From Aegilops tauschii subsp. strangulata (Eukaryota > Streptophyta > Magnoliopsida > Poales > Poaceae), in contig NC_053040.3 of NCBI RefSeq assembly GCF_002575655.3, positions 154,815,148 to 154,879,147 on the forward strand: 64,000 bases of DNA, given 5' to 3'. Positions 11,046-22,056 of this stretch are shown piece after piece (position 1 is the first letter of the stretch; each line of letters opens with the position of its first letter). Below the pieces are notes generated by a model. That model was not told the origin of the DNA and did no database searches. It saw only the letters and a program-made list of their open reading frames with translations. Made by a program: the position numbers and the translations under genes.

Positions 11046-11800
11046 AATATTGGCTCTGACATGTGAATCGCTGAGATGCATAATCATCGATTGTTTTGAA
11101 TGTTCTCTATGAATTGCCAGGCCTGTGTGTTTGATTGCAATGTGCAGGAACGCTAAAAAGCTGCTCAAACTATTTGTACTCTGGTCAAAGTAGAGATACT
11201 TTGACTACAGACAAAACTTGTACGCAGACTAAAAATGACCGGAGGGAGTACATGTGAAACTGCTGCAAATGAGGAAATCACCATGGGAATAATGCTAGTA
11301 CGTTTTGTTTTGCATGTTCATCCAATGCCAGTGATACAAGAATTCGAACTAATCGAACTAAATGCATTCATGCTAGGTCGGATTTCATATAAACATGCCG
11401 AATTTCATTACATTTCATACATTCTTCAACTAAAAGGGGGTGCCCTGGAGGTATAATTAATTAACCGAAGCTACCCACCTGTGTCCGGCTGAGCCGAACA
11501 TAAGCTTCTTCTCAAGTGGACTGAGCTTCAGTGACTTAACTACAGGTGCAGTTGCGTAACTGACATGTGGCCCAGATGCTTGTTGGGCCCACGTGTCAGT
11601 GAGCCAACTACACAAGTAGAAGCAGCGTCCTTCTCAACCATAGCTCTCCGACTCCACGTCGCCGCCAAGAAGCTAATCGGCCATCAATGGTCAACCCACC
11701 TAGCTTGGCTTCAACCGGAGGGTAGCAGCGGTAGCCTTACTTGGATCCGTGTGGCGGCGACCTACCGTGTTCTACTCTTCCTCGTTTTCTGTGTGGAGCG
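11046..11800. other. No gene; decayed MITE end and GC-poor spacer
   Basis: A Stowaway-like end (ACCGGAGGGAGTA at about 11239) closes a stretch with GTCAAAGTAGAGATACTTTGAC. From 11460 the sequence resembles a 3' flank of the minus-strand ORF that follows. No frame is convincing. Confidence 0.4.
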
Positions 11801-11802
11801 GC

Positions 11803-12310
11803 CTCATTGGCAGCGGGGTGGGGCCTCGACGGAGCCGGTGATGTCCTCTGTCTCGTTGCCGGCAGGGCGGCGGCTCGGCGGAGCGGGGGAAATCCTCCCC
11901 CTTGTTGCCGGTAGGGTGGGGCCTCGGCTGAGCCGGCGATGGCCTCTGCCTCGTTGTTGGCGGGGCGGGGTCTCGGTGGAGTAGGGCCTCCGCTTCGGTG
12001 CCGGTGGGGCGGGGCCTCAGCGGAGCCGGCGGTGTCCTCTGCCTCGTTGCTGGCGCCGCGGGGCCTCGGTGGAGCAGGGCCTCGTCGACGCCAGCGGAGC
12101 GGGGACTCGTCGGAGCGGGCATTGTCCTCTGCCTCGTTGTTGGCAGGGCGGGGTCTCGGCGGAGTAGGGCCTCCGCCTCAATGCTGGCGGGGCGGGGCCT
12201 TGGCGGAGCCAGCGGTGTCCTCTGCCTCATTGTTGGCGCGTGGCCTCGGCGGAGCAGGGCCTCGTCGACGCCAGTGGAGCGGGGACTCGTCGGAGCCGGC
12301 ATTGTCCTCT
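11803..12310. repeat. GC-rich 183-bp tandem repeat (about 2.7 copies)
   Basis: CCTCTGCCTCGTTGTTGGC marks unit starts near 11942 and 12127. Internal half-repeats of GGGGCGGGGCCTCGGCGGAG occur throughout. Read on the minus strand in the frame of the ORF that enters it, the array would give a Pro/Arg-rich protein repeat of about 61 residues, but a stop at 12178 cuts this after the first unit. Confidence 0.7.
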
Positions 12311-12825
12311 GCCTCGTCCTCGGTCTCGCCAAACAGCGCTTCGCCCGCTTCATCACCCTCTTTGTAGGCGGCCGCAGCCTCCACCACCCGCATGCGGTAT
12401 CGCCAGCGCTCGAGGCGGCCCTCGCGGGTGGAGCGGTACGAGTCGATCAGCGCCTCCTGCTCCGCCCGCTCCGCGGCGATCTGCTCCTCCGCCTGCAGGT
12501 GCTCCTGGAGGAGATGGTGGTTGTAAGCGGCGTTGGCCTGCGCCTCCCAGAACATCTCCTCACGCTTCTGTCTCACCGTGTCCATGTGGACACGGGCCTC
12601 GCCGATGGTCATGGTGCAATGCACCGGCAAGGATGGCGCGGAGGAGGGGGTTGGCGCTGGATCGTCGACTACCATGTTCTCCATTGGGACATCGTCGTCC
12701 TCCGGCTGACTGCCGGCCAGGCAGTCGGCAGCAGTAGCTGCCATCTCCTTGTGGTCCGTCGTCCACTCGTCCCGAAGAGCGCTGGAGCGCGTGGAAGCCA
12801 TGGTGGGCAGTAGTGGTGTGGACAA
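12178..12825 (-). CDS. Unrecognised Ala/Glu-rich protein with repeat-derived C terminus
   Basis: The frame has 215 codons; the first ATG is at 12825 and a second at 12802 (MASTRSSALRDEW) has the more typical look. The N-terminal half is acidic and mixed. Residues about 70-150 are rich in Glu, Gln, Arg and Ala without Pro (REEMFWEAQANAAYNHHLL), so a helical or coiled-coil segment is likely. The last 50 residues come from the GC-rich repeat. A TATA-like ATATAAAT lies about 50-75 bp upstream on the minus strand. I know no family for it. Similar orphan frames with compact promoters are common inside grass transposons, so it may be transposon-borne. No membrane or signal segment is seen. Confidence 0.45.
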   Translation of the reverse strand: MSTPLLPTMASTRSSALRDEWTTDHKEMAATAADCLAGSQPEDDDVPMENMVVDDPAPTPSSAPSLPVHCTMTIGEARVHMDTVRQKREEMFWEAQANAAYNHHLLQEHLQAEEQIAAERAEQEALIDSYRSTREGRLERWRYRMRVVEAAAAYKEGDEAGEALFGETEDEAEDNAGSDESPLHWRRRGPAPPRPRANNEAEDTAGSAKAPPRQH

Positions 12826-12873
12826 GAAAAAGGGAACGGAGGCGGATGACTGTGGCTATGGCCGGTGCAGCAA

Positions 12874-12882
12874 TTTATATAG
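12874..12882 (-). promoter_or_regulatory. TATA box of the minus-strand ORF at 12178-12825
   Basis: The minus strand reads CTATATAAATTGCTG here, 50-75 bp before the candidate ATG codons. A GC-rich upstream block (GTGGGCGGCGGAGG) follows, and a similar block lies upstream of the ORF at 20092-20742. Confidence 0.5.
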
Positions 12883-12959
12883 CAATGGTGGGCGGCGGAG
12901 GGACGGACGTGTGGCGCCGGAGTAGCCGCCTCGGCAACCGCGTATCATTAATGTGGGCA

Positions 12960-13130
12960 TCAGACGGACGGATGAACGACACTTGTGTCGTTTGAAGGCG
13001 GAGCAATCGCCTGCACCAGGAAGCGGGGCGGGCGGCGCTAACCCTTTCGGGCGGAAAGCGCGAGCAGGCGAGGGAGGCGGTCTGGGTGGGCCAGGGCAGT
13101 CAGACTCGTGCTTGGCAGCGGGTCGGTCCA
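12960..13130 (+). repeat. GC-rich dispersed block, copy 2
   Basis: It contains CTTTCGGGCGGAAAGCGCGA and GGGTGGGCCAGGGCAGTCAG, matching the block at 6210-6420 and, inverted, that at 48690-48850. Confidence 0.5.
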
Positions 13131-16060
13131 GCAGCCGGACATGCTGGCTTGGCAGCGAGCTCGCCGAGCTGAGCGACGACAAATAGACGATGGATGTAGC
13201 TTCCAACCAGGAGCCGTCGCCACTGTCCAAGCCAGTTCATGCCGTGTTCACCATAGAGCAGGTGCAGCTGCACTTCGACGCCCTAATGGCGGAAGAGCTA
13301 CCAGCGTAGGAGGACCTGTGCTGCAACCTCCGTCTCGTCAACAAGCACCGATGAACAAGCGAATGACAATGTCGTCGCGGACATGTGGCCCTATGATCCT
13401 GGCTTCCCGAATGAGCAGCAGGCGCTGTATCAGACCATTCGTAGGGCCCGCGAGGCCCTCTTCGTCGTCCTTCGAGTTGTTGCGCTCGCCGTGGCACCGC
13501 CGTCTCGCGTTGTCAACATGGTCAACAGACATGAGGAATGAGGAGATGACTTTACTTGGAGAGGATGACAGTGGGGACCCACCAGGGCCATAGCCTCACG
13601 TCCGCAAGTGCCTCCTTATTATATACTACAGCTGTATTTTTTTTGCTTCCTCCTGGTCTCCTGACATCACGGTCCCACACCATTGTCAACCTATCTAGTC
13701 AATAAACAAGAGAATTGCGCAAGGAGCGGCCGACAGTTGGGACCAAGCAGCTCAAGCAGTATTTTTGTTTTTGAGGTGTGAGCACTTCAGAGTTTTTCTT
13801 GAGCGATGTTTTCGTTTTTTTAGACAAGAGTGATGTTTTCGTTGTTGTTTAGAGGAGAGCAGGGTATTAACTGGGCGGACTGTGGCCCGTCTAGCCCAGG
13901 CCAGATATCCAGTCCAGATATTAATGTTTTTCAAGCTGAAAATGGCTAGCCCAGCTATACTTTTTTTGAGGAATATCTAGGCAAGGTCAACTTGTTATTC
14001 TCCGCCCCACTGGGCTGCAAATCTTTCCTAGGAGGGAAGCATTAGGCTTAACAAGAAATGGGCTTTAAGAAGTAATAAATGGGATGTAATTATAAAAATA
14101 GGGCTGTAACTATAAAAAAATGCACCAAACACGTAATTAGTTTATAAAATATTATTTTTGGATTTTGAAAATTTTAATTTCATTAATTGTTGCGCGCGCA
14201 ATGTTTCGTTGGATTTTTATGTAAGACAAATTTATATTGAAATTATTTAATCTGACTAGAAATTTAGGGAAAAAATATTGCTGATCTCATCAAAATGTGG
14301 GAAATTTTATTGAATTCTTTTTTGAACGGTTGGTTGAAATTATTAATCGTTGTCCTAGCTAGAAAATGGGCTGTACTTTTAACAAACTCTAAATGGGTTG
14401 TATTAAATTCCATTAGAATTTAAAAATGGGCTGTACATTCTTACAAATCTCAAATGGGCTATAAGTTCTCTGCCACACACTTGTGGGTCTACTAATTTGA
14501 CGCGTCCCCTCAAAAAAAAATAAGTTGACGCGTATGCAAGGCTTTATCAACTTATAGTCAACACACGGTTCTAGCAACAGTGGTCGTTGGATGTCCATCC
14601 AACGGATGTCGTGTTTCTTCTTCAATCTCGGATATTCTAGCTTCACCCGCCCAAAAAATGATTCCTCCCCCTGACATCTGGGGCGCACCGTTTCGGAGGC
14701 TGACTTGTGGGCCTACAAAGTTGACGCGTACCAAGGGCTTTGTGAACTTAGTCAATATAAATGATTCTAGCTGCAGTGACCGTACGATGTCCATCCAACG
14801 GCCGTCGTGCTTCTTCAACCTCTGGTCTTCTTGCTCCAGCCGCCCAAAGCAGCGCAGGTCGTGCCGCCTGCTCCTGCCTCCCATGGCCGGCTGTGCTGCC
14901 GCGGAGGCCTCACAGCCCCCTACTACTCCCACCGCTGGCCAGGCCCTGCGGCCACGGCAGCCTCACACCGCAACCGTACCACTGAACCCTCGTACTCCTC
15001 TCCGCGTGGGCATCCACTACCGCGTCTTCCCCGGCTTCGCGTCGTTCCCTTCCTAGGCCTCGCCATCGTCCACCGCCTTCGTGCTCTCAGCGCGGCGTGG
15101 TCAATGTGGTCAACGAACGACTTCCATCAGAAGAGTACTGTACGTGGAGAGGCTCACAGCTGGGTCCACGGCCGCAGCAAGGAAGTGCCTCCTTATTACG
15201 CAAAAAATAATGATTCCTCCACCTGACAGCAGGGACCCACCGAACGGCCCACCATATTTCGCGAAAAAAACGTTTCCCTCCTGACTGCTAGGACCCACCA
15301 GCTACATCTTCGCACGCAAGGAAGTGCGTCCATATTACGGGCAAAAAAATTGTTTCGCCCCCTTGACTGCTGGGACCCACCAGCTACATCTTCGCACGCA
15401 AGGAAGTGCCTGACAGTCGGGACCCACCTGGTCGAAGCGTACGTAGTGTTGTCATTCTGGTCGCGAACGTGTACATACATACTGGTCGATGTAGAGGTGC
15501 ACATATGTTGTAGTAGAGGCGCGCACATGTCATAGTAGAGGCGTGCACGTAGCATGTACACGTGCGTACAGCGGCCAGGGTGCAAGAAAGAAAATACGGC
15601 CACGTATGTACATACAGGCGGGGTCTCGAACGCCTACTCGCCCATACGTACGGCCAGGGCTCGTGTACATGGCTGGGTCGGAAGGAGAAGCTACGCCGGC
15701 GTCGTGATCATGGGGAGGCAACCGGCTGGGTCGGAATGGAACGCATCGTCGTGTTCATCGGGAGCCAACCGGCTTGGACGGAACAACCGATGGAAACGAG
15801 GCCTGGCGTACCGTAGAACGGAGGAAACGGCCTTGTGTTCGACCGACCACAGTCGAAATGAGATCCTGTTCATCAGGAGGGGTCTGGCCGGCGTACCGCA
15901 AAACGGTCGAAACGGGGTCCTGTTGATTGGGAGGGGTGTGGCGTACCACAAAACGGAGGAAACAGACTTGTGTTGGAGCGCTACGGTCGAAATGGGGGTC
16001 CTGTTTATCGAAAGGGGTGTGGCGTACCGCAAAACGGGACTCCACGGGATACTGTTCATC

Positions 16061-16178
16061 ATGTCCATCCACCATCGACCTCCTCCAGCCTCCATGGCTC
16101 ATGTCCATCCACCATCGACCTCCTCCAGCCTCCATGGCTCATGTCCATCCACCATCGACCTCCTCCAGCCTCCACCTG
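16061..16178. repeat. 40-bp tandem repeat, three near-perfect copies
   Basis: ATGTCCATCCACCATCGACC starts at 16061, 16101 and 16141, an exact 40-bp period. The first two copies are identical. The direct paralog near 47.0 kb has a single copy, so the expansion happened after the two units split. Confidence 0.85.
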
Positions 16179-16189
16179 CGACTGTTCAT

Positions 16190-16510
16190 CCACGGGCTCC
16201 TGTTCATCCAGCCTCCACCGGCTACTCTCCACTGGGTGCTGTTCAACCACACCTCCACGGGCTACTATTCATCCAGCCCTCCACCGGCTACTGTTCAACC
16301 AACCCTCCACCGGCTACTGTTCAACCAGCCCTCCACGGGGTCCTGTTCATGCAGCCCTTCACGGGGTCCTGTTCATCCACCGGCTCGATCGATCGGGGTA
16401 CTGTTCATCCAGCGGCAACGGCCTCTACTACCAGGGGGTCCTGTTCATCCAACCCCCCCCCGGGAACTGTTCATCCAAACCCCCTCAACGCTCACTATTC
16501 ATCCAGGGAA
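16190..16510. repeat. TACTGTTCATCCAGCC(C)TCCAC degenerate array
   Basis: Units of about 25-40 bp built on CTACTGTTCAACCAGCCC and GGTCCTGTTCATCC repeat about ten times. They are consistent with subterminal repeats of a CACTA-type element. The matching array lies at 46960-47350. Confidence 0.65.
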
Positions 16511-17029
16511 GGAGGCAGCAGTGTTCGATCGGCTTCAGTTGGCAGCAGTAGCGAAGGAATCACTCAGGTTCAGTTAACAGCAAGGGATCAATCGATCGCT
16601 CGGGTTCAGTAATGCGTAGCCTGCAGTGCAATCGCTCGAGTTCAGTTAGAGCCCAACGCCTCGCTCGGGTTCAGTTAGAGCCCAACGCCTTGCACACACG
16701 CGCGTACGTACGAGAGAAATGCGTATCGCTCGGCCCCGACCACCCACCGTAACCGGGAACTCCCCCGATATTTTCCTCGCCCTCGCTTCTACCATGGTTT
16801 TTTCCATCATGGACGTCCCAAAGAATGTCATGCAGCTGCGTCTCCGGCCCTCCCAGGATGAAAAGCCCATTTTCTGTCATGATTTTTTGTCATAGAAGTA
16901 GGACCCCACCACATCTATGATGATACCAGGTTTTGTCGCAATTATCGTCATAGAAGTGTCATAACTATGACAGAAAAAAAATTCTTTCTGCCGAAAATGT
17001 CACGGATGTGTCTTTTTTTGTGTTGATTT

Positions 17030-17710
17030 CAATCCGAAACATGGAAGCACGAACTTATTTTGTCGTCATTCTTTTTTTTGGGAGGGGGAGGGAGGGAGGG
17101 GGGTGGGTGGCTGGGTGCTAAGCGTCCGTACGACACACGCAACCACCATGACACGACCCTAGTCTGCCTGGTGCGCCTACATTTGAGAATGCAAACAAAT
17201 CTTCTTTCATTTGCAAACAAATCTGTATGTATTACCATGCCCGTGTTTTCCTTGCAAATAATTAGTCATTCAAAACAAGATACTATATATTAATTAATGA
17301 GTTATTTGAAAAAAATCAAAATGGTATCCACGGTATCCATGCTAACGTGGATTAGAGTGTGTGTGTCACATAATTAGTTATTTGAATTACAGTGTGTGTC
17401 ACATAGTAATCTCCAATTCTAACGTGGATTTCACATTTCACGGTATCCATGCTACCTTTTAATACAAATTCATATGTATATGATGAACACCATGGTAGTG
17501 AGAAAACTTTGGATGGATTCAAACATATGACCTACAAAATAGCACAACAATCGAGTCAATGTCAACTTTTCCAAACCTAATATGGCACGAATTCGACATA
17601 AGTACCCATATGCATGGTCCTCAGTTCAAATCTTACAATGTACACGGAATTGAAACATCGATATTAAGTCTCGTACTATCTACATCCAAATGTTGTTTTT
17701 AGCCCCCCCC
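17030..17710 (+). repeat. AT-rich duplicated segment, copy A
   Basis: Phrases such as TTTCCTTGCAAATA, AACGTGGATTTCACATTTCA, GGTAGTGAGAAAACTTTG and GCATGGTCCTCA(G/A)TTCAA recur in order at 21690-22640 on the same strand. This copy lacks the nested MITEs of the other and so shows the empty site near 17590. There is no coding signal. Confidence 0.65.
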
Positions 17711-17719
17711 CTCGGCACA

Positions 17720-18315
17720 CACGCTACATACTTCCTGTATTGGTCAATCTTCCTCTCCTAACCACCTTAGGAAGTTATCGGTTTCTGACACACGTTCATT
17801 CTTTCTCTCCATGTTTGGATCTCTAACTCTCTCAACTACACAACCCCCTTTTTCCACTCTGTTACCAAATGTATTTACCTCACACACCCGCCATTGCACC
17901 CCATGCCGAGCTCTCTCCCTCTCTCTCTCTCCCTCCCACCCTCTCTCTCTAGATACATGCATTGCCTATCTATCCCCCCAACCGCTCGTGCGCAAGCACG
18001 CACGTTGTCTATCTAGGTCACTCCCTCGAGACTGTCTCACTCTTTCTTCCGTGTGGCGGGCCACAGTCGCTCAATCTCGCTCTCTTTATCCGAGTCTCGA
18101 TTAACCTCGTTTTCTTTCACACACAAATGATATATCTCCCTGTTCGGGCCTCGATCGACACACACTATACTCTCTCACGCAGATTGTCTATCTAGGTCAG
18201 TCCATCCAAGCCGCCCCCACTCTTTCGACCTCATGGTGGGCTACGCTCGCTCAATCTCTCTCTCCCCCTCCCTCTCTCTCTCGCTCGCTCTCTCCCTCCC
18301 TCTCTCTCTCCCTCC

Positions 18316-18354
<39 letters not shown>

Positions 18355-18780
18355 TTGTATGTCTCGATTGACCTCGCTCTTTCTCGGACACAAACGATAT
18401 ATCTCCATGTTTGAGCCCAATTCAACATATTCATATTGTATACTCTCTCATGCACATTGTCTATCTAGGTCACTCTCCAACCCATCTCACTCTTTCTATC
18501 GCATGACGGCCCGCACTCGCTCAATCTCTCTCCCTTTATATATGTAATCGATTGACCTTGCTTCCTCCCAGGCACAAAATATATCTACATGTCTGTGACT
18601 GGATCATCTCTCAAGATCTATCTTACAACCCTCACCCTTCCCAAAAGCTCAACCCAACAATTTCTCTCCAGAGCATATATATCTTTTCAATGAATGTCGG
18701 ACCACACTCACTTTGTCTCTCTATCTATATGTCTCTCGATTGACCTCGCTTTCTCACGTCGTATCTTCCACACATTGAAG
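17720..18780. repeat. CT-rich degenerate tandem array, 3-4 units
   Basis: TGTCTATCTAGGTCA starts units at 18006, 18187 and 18460. Each unit carries GCTCGCTCAATCTC, then TCTCGATTGACCTCG, then a CACAAA(T/C)GATATATCTCC block. Unit length varies from about 180 to 270 bp because the second has a long (CT)n expansion. Its open frames are artefacts of the CT bias. Confidence 0.65.
18252..18356. repeat. (CT)n microsatellite
   Basis: More than 100 bp of CT/CCT dinucleotide tract, interrupted by CTCGCTCG and CTCCCTCC. Confidence 0.9.
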
Positions 18781-19480
18781 CTACCTATCCATCCCTCGCA
18801 AAGCCGGTGCTATTTACATTGCGAGGGGGACTCCAACCTTGGATTAATTTGTGTAGGCATTTATTCCGGTGGGTTTAGATTATATTTTCGTAGCATTCGG
18901 CCCACAACTACTCCGAACACAGTTGCAACCCCCGCACCTCCCCCAATTGATTTCCCTCTGGCTCGGTCATTGCTCTCTCGCACGTCCTTTCTCGCCTTCA
19001 ACGTTGCACCATGTATTAGTGCAAAAAAACTATGTGGTTCTCTTTAATTATTACAAATAAGCTACAAAACTACACACCGATAGTCCACCTGGAATGGAAC
19101 AAATTTTGACCCATATACAAATTAAAACGTAAAGGACGAGGATCGAACATGCAAGCAGGGCCTTCAAGCCGCACGTCAATAGGCAACATACATAGAACAA
19201 CAATGTTTGTTGTAGCCCCCTTTGTTCATATAATGTTTTTATATTACCACAACCTATTTAATTGATAACATGTAATATTATTTTTAGTACATTAGTGGGA
19301 CCAGCTCGTTAGCACGTACTATTCACCTTCACTTACTGGTGGGTTCCATGTGTGCTCTCTCTCTCCTCCCCTTCTGTGTTTAGACGCACGGGGAAACACG
19401 AAGAACTCGCAGGCGATTTTGCCGTCGACCATATCTGGACGCGTTCACAAGTTACGACACCAGTTTCACATACTAGTAGT
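18781..19480. other. No gene; duplicated flank with tRNA-like remnant
   Basis: The stretch 19020-19420 matches 34380-34730 in the same orientation. Shared phrases are AAAGGACGAGGATCGAACATGC or its variant, ACAACAATGTTTGTTGTAGCC, TTACTGGTGGGT and TTTAGACGCAC. On the minus strand CATGTTCGATCCTCG looks like a tRNA-type B box, so an old SINE is possible. No credible frame. Confidence 0.4.
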
Positions 19481-19484
19481 ACTA

Positions 19485-19520
19485 CTAGTCAATGTGTACG
19501 TGCAATGCACGTTAATTTGG
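19485..19520 (-). mobile_element. Helitron-like 3' terminus
   Basis: On the minus strand the sequence reads ACGTGCATTGCACGTACAC then ATTGACTAG, and the next base is T. A GC-rich palindrome a few bases before CTAG, inserted before T, is the pattern of grass Helitron 3' ends. No 5' TC end could be placed, so this may be a fragment. Confidence 0.4.
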
Positions 19521-19786
19521 AAGTATATTAAGTGCATGCGGATATTAAGTAGGATATTATTTGCTTGTTATTATGTGATAGCACTATTTTTGGCATGAAA
19601 TTAACCACACGCTAAACGTATTGAGCGCTCGACATTGAAGCAGTCTAGGTCGTTGGATGAGAAGGAATACATGTGGCTTGATGACGTTTTATATTTAATT
19701 TGATACGGCTCTAGCAGACCATTCAATCGATCAAACCATAGATTTCATTCGACTCCGACTTTACATTCATACAACGATCGATCTAA

Positions 19787-19996
19787 AATAAACGGCACCT
19801 TCATCCTCAGCAAGAAGTGAGTAGTTGGCATTTCCGGTTTCCGAACAAATGGATACAAATTGACCTTGTGGATCCGATCATACCACGCCTGGGAGACTTT
19901 CAGAAGAATAAGAAGAAGAAGGCGGATTCAATTCTTCAAGTCAAAGTCAAGGGCTACTGGCAGTTTCCTATCAATAACGATCCTTTGGATCTATAA
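19787..19996 (+). other. Unrecognised 69-codon open stretch with coding look
   Basis: This frame, without its own ATG near the start, is Lys- and aromatic-rich (WHFRFPNKWIQIDLVDP ... GDFQKNKKKKAD) and ends in TAA. Its composition differs from the shadow frames around it and suggests a gene or transposon exon. I do not recognise the family. It lies just before an unrelated minus-strand ORF. Confidence 0.3.
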
Positions 19997-20091
19997 TCAT
20001 TGAAAGAGGTCTCTATATTACAACAATTGAGAGTTGCCTCTTGCTATCACGGATTTTAAGCATGGCAATCCGAACGTTTTTCATGGCAAAT

Positions 20092-20742
20092 TTAGATTAC
20101 GTGGCAGTGACGGGGGCGTCTTGCGGTGGGAAGCGGCTCCTCTGTCGTGCTCTGTGTGTCGTCGGGCCACTGACCGACGGCGACGGCGGCGTCTTGCACC
20201 GTTGTTGGCATACTCCTGGACGTTGGCCCTAGCATAAAGGAAAGCCACAATGTTCTAGACTTCGGTCTCCAGGAGCGAGTAAACTGGCGGGAGGAGGTGA
20301 CTGGTGTTGGTGCAAGGAAGCGGTCGATGGCGGCCATCCATGCTGCTGAGGCGGGGACTGGCACCTGCGTGGGGACAGGCGCTGGCAACGGCGCGGCGGA
20401 GACATTCGCATGCACGGGCACCGGCACGGGCGCGCACATCAGTGCACGCGCAGGCGTATGCGCTGGCAAGTGCACGGGCGCGTGAAAGTCGGCGGAGACC
20501 TCGTGGAACCCCGTGGCATCAAGCTCAGCGACAATGTGCGGCTCCCAGCCCATCAATGCCACGGGGATGGGCACTGGCGCAGTCGGGGCGATGGGAGCTG
20601 GAACGGGAGCGGGGACTGGCGTGGCGTCTTCCCACAAGGCCGGTTCAAGATCGTCCCAAAGCTCCTTATGTTCTTGAGACTCCGGCTGGGTGTCTACCTC
20701 AGGAAACCGGAATATTAAGGGCAGACCATCATGATGCGACAT
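20092..20742 (-). CDS. Unrecognised Pro/Val/Ala-rich protein
   Basis: The frame has 216 codons and starts MSHHDGLPLIFRFPEVD. The N terminus is acidic. Residues about 40-150 carry imperfect PVPAPVP/APVPVP repeats, which come from GC-rich short DNA repeats on the other strand. The C terminus is basic with RRPRHCH. No domain, signal peptide or membrane segment is recognised. Upstream on the minus strand, about 60-110 bp before the ATG, are a TTTAAAAT TATA-like box and a GC-rich GTGGGCGGCGGAG block similar to that of the ORF at 12178-12825. The two may be distant relatives in promoter only. It could be a transposon-borne orphan or a real short gene. Confidence 0.4.
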   Translation of the reverse strand: MSHHDGLPLIFRFPEVDTQPESQEHKELWDDLEPALWEDATPVPAPVPAPIAPTAPVPIPVALMGWEPHIVAELDATGFHEVSADFHAPVHLPAHTPARALMCAPVPVPVHANVSAAPLPAPVPTQVPVPASAAWMAAIDRFLAPTPVTSSRQFTRSWRPKSRTLWLSFMLGPTSRSMPTTVQDAAVAVGQWPDDTQSTTEEPLPTARRPRHCHVI

Positions 20743-20799
20743 GGCGTATGGTTAGGTCAGGCTGGTTGGAGGTAGACGACAGGAGAATCAGAGAGGAAA

Positions 20800-21690
20800 A
20801 GAGAAGATTGTAGCGATACCCAGTAGTGCGGGGTTGATTTTAAACTGCGGCGCCGGCGACATTAAAAGTGGGAGCAGTTGGGCCGAAGGTGGGCGGCGGA
20901 GCCTGGTCAAAGGGCTCGCCTCCCGGTGAAAGCGTTCGCCTTAACGTGACAGGTCTTTGTTCCAAAATACCTTGGCTCTTCATTTGTGCAAGTTCTCATA
21001 AGCAGCTTGTCTCAAATTGAAGAAAAAAATCACGTAGGAATTTTTTTGTGCCATATCACGTGACCATGCTCAGTTTCATGAATTTCTGGTCACTTTTGGA
21101 TTTTCTAAAATTTAAAATCTAGGATTCAAAACAATATCATAACCTGCATCATGCAATAAATTTTAAAGCGATACATCTTTCCTGTTGTATTTCTTAAGAA
21201 AGGATTTGATCAAACATTTTGCTTAGTTAGACTTCAGACAAGTTGTATATGCAGAGTAAAAGGATAATCCCTCCGTACCAGTGCATTGCCTGATATATTA
21301 ACTAAGTACTAGGCACGAACAAACGGGCTCAATTATGTGCTCATCCTGGTGTAGTACTCCTATTAGTACTAGGCAATGCAGTTGACGGGTGACCTTGGTA
21401 GCGGCGACCGAGGGAATTGAACCGCGCTCGGCACGGCAGGTAACGTTGTCTAGTTACTAAAGCATCCCTCCATTGTTCATCGGTAGTCATTATGGACCGG
21501 GGACATGAGGGGAATTTCCTAGGGCTGGAATTCTGGCAGCCAGATATTTTGACTCGAAATGCGGAGGCTCGACTGGTTGGGGTTGGCTAATGTGCGTACC
21601 ACGCACGCCACCAGAAGGACACGAGCCCGTTTTTTTAGGATCAACACGAGCCAAGGTCTGGCTGGTATGCCGTTGGGTCCTACCATTCGA
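20800..21690. other. No gene recognised
   Basis: After the promoter block of the minus-strand ORF the sequence is AT-rich. A MITE-like CCCTCCGTACCAGTGCATTGCC lies near 21267, with an inverted GTACTAGGCAATGCAG at 21366, so a small inverted-repeat element of about 115 bp may sit here. No frame stands out. Confidence 0.4.
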
Positions 21691-21944
21691 GAATATGAAA
21701 GGAATCTTTTAAATTGCCGAACGGATCTATGTGTATCACAATGCCTGTATTTTCCTTGCAAATAGTAATCTCAACGTGGTAATTGATTTATGACGAGTTC
21801 TTGAATTAGAGTGAGTTTGTGATATAGTGATCTCAACGTGGATTTCACATTTCATGGTATCCCTAGTAAGTTTTTCATTGCAAATTCAAATTTAAAAGAT
21901 GAACGGTATGGTGGTGAGAAAACTTTGTATGTATCAAGCATATG

Positions 21945-21985
21945 ACCACACACACACACGCGCACACACACACACACACACGAAC
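21945..21985. repeat. (CA)n microsatellite
   Basis: About 40 bp of CA/CG dinucleotides, absent from the paralog at 17.5 kb. Confidence 0.85.
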
Positions 21986-22056
21986 ACAACAACAATCCAA
22001 TAAGTATAGTGCATCTATTTACCAAACCATGCATGTATGACACGAATTCAAAAATA

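Larger units (their letters stand above)
13430..17021. mobile_element. CACTA-like non-coding unit, copy A
   Basis: This unit matches 44265-47852 in the same orientation. In order it holds a leader-like block with GTTGTCAACATGGTCAACA, AT-rich DNA with AAATGGGCTGTA phrases, and one truncated and one full module starting GACGCG and ATGTCCATCCAACGG. Next come GGAAGTGCCTCCTTATTACG phrases, a TACTGTTCATCCA-rich array and a GGTTCAGTTAGAGCCCAACG block. The end reads ATGACAGAAAAAAAATTC and CACGGATGTGTCTTTTTTTG. The end resembles wheat CACTA termini, but TAGTG itself is degraded here and no opposite end is found. It has no transposase; its GC-rich open frames have no domains. Confidence 0.5.

Noticed and set aside
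15554..16612. 352-codon ORF in CACTA-like unit A
   Set aside because: It is low in complexity and made of TGTTCATCC and GTCCATCCACC repeats. Other frames are also open over much of the same region, and copy B has a different frame open.
17811..18743. Ser/Leu-rich frames resembling membrane proteins
   Set aside because: They come from the CT-rich tandem array; (CT)n reads as Ser-Leu in two frames.
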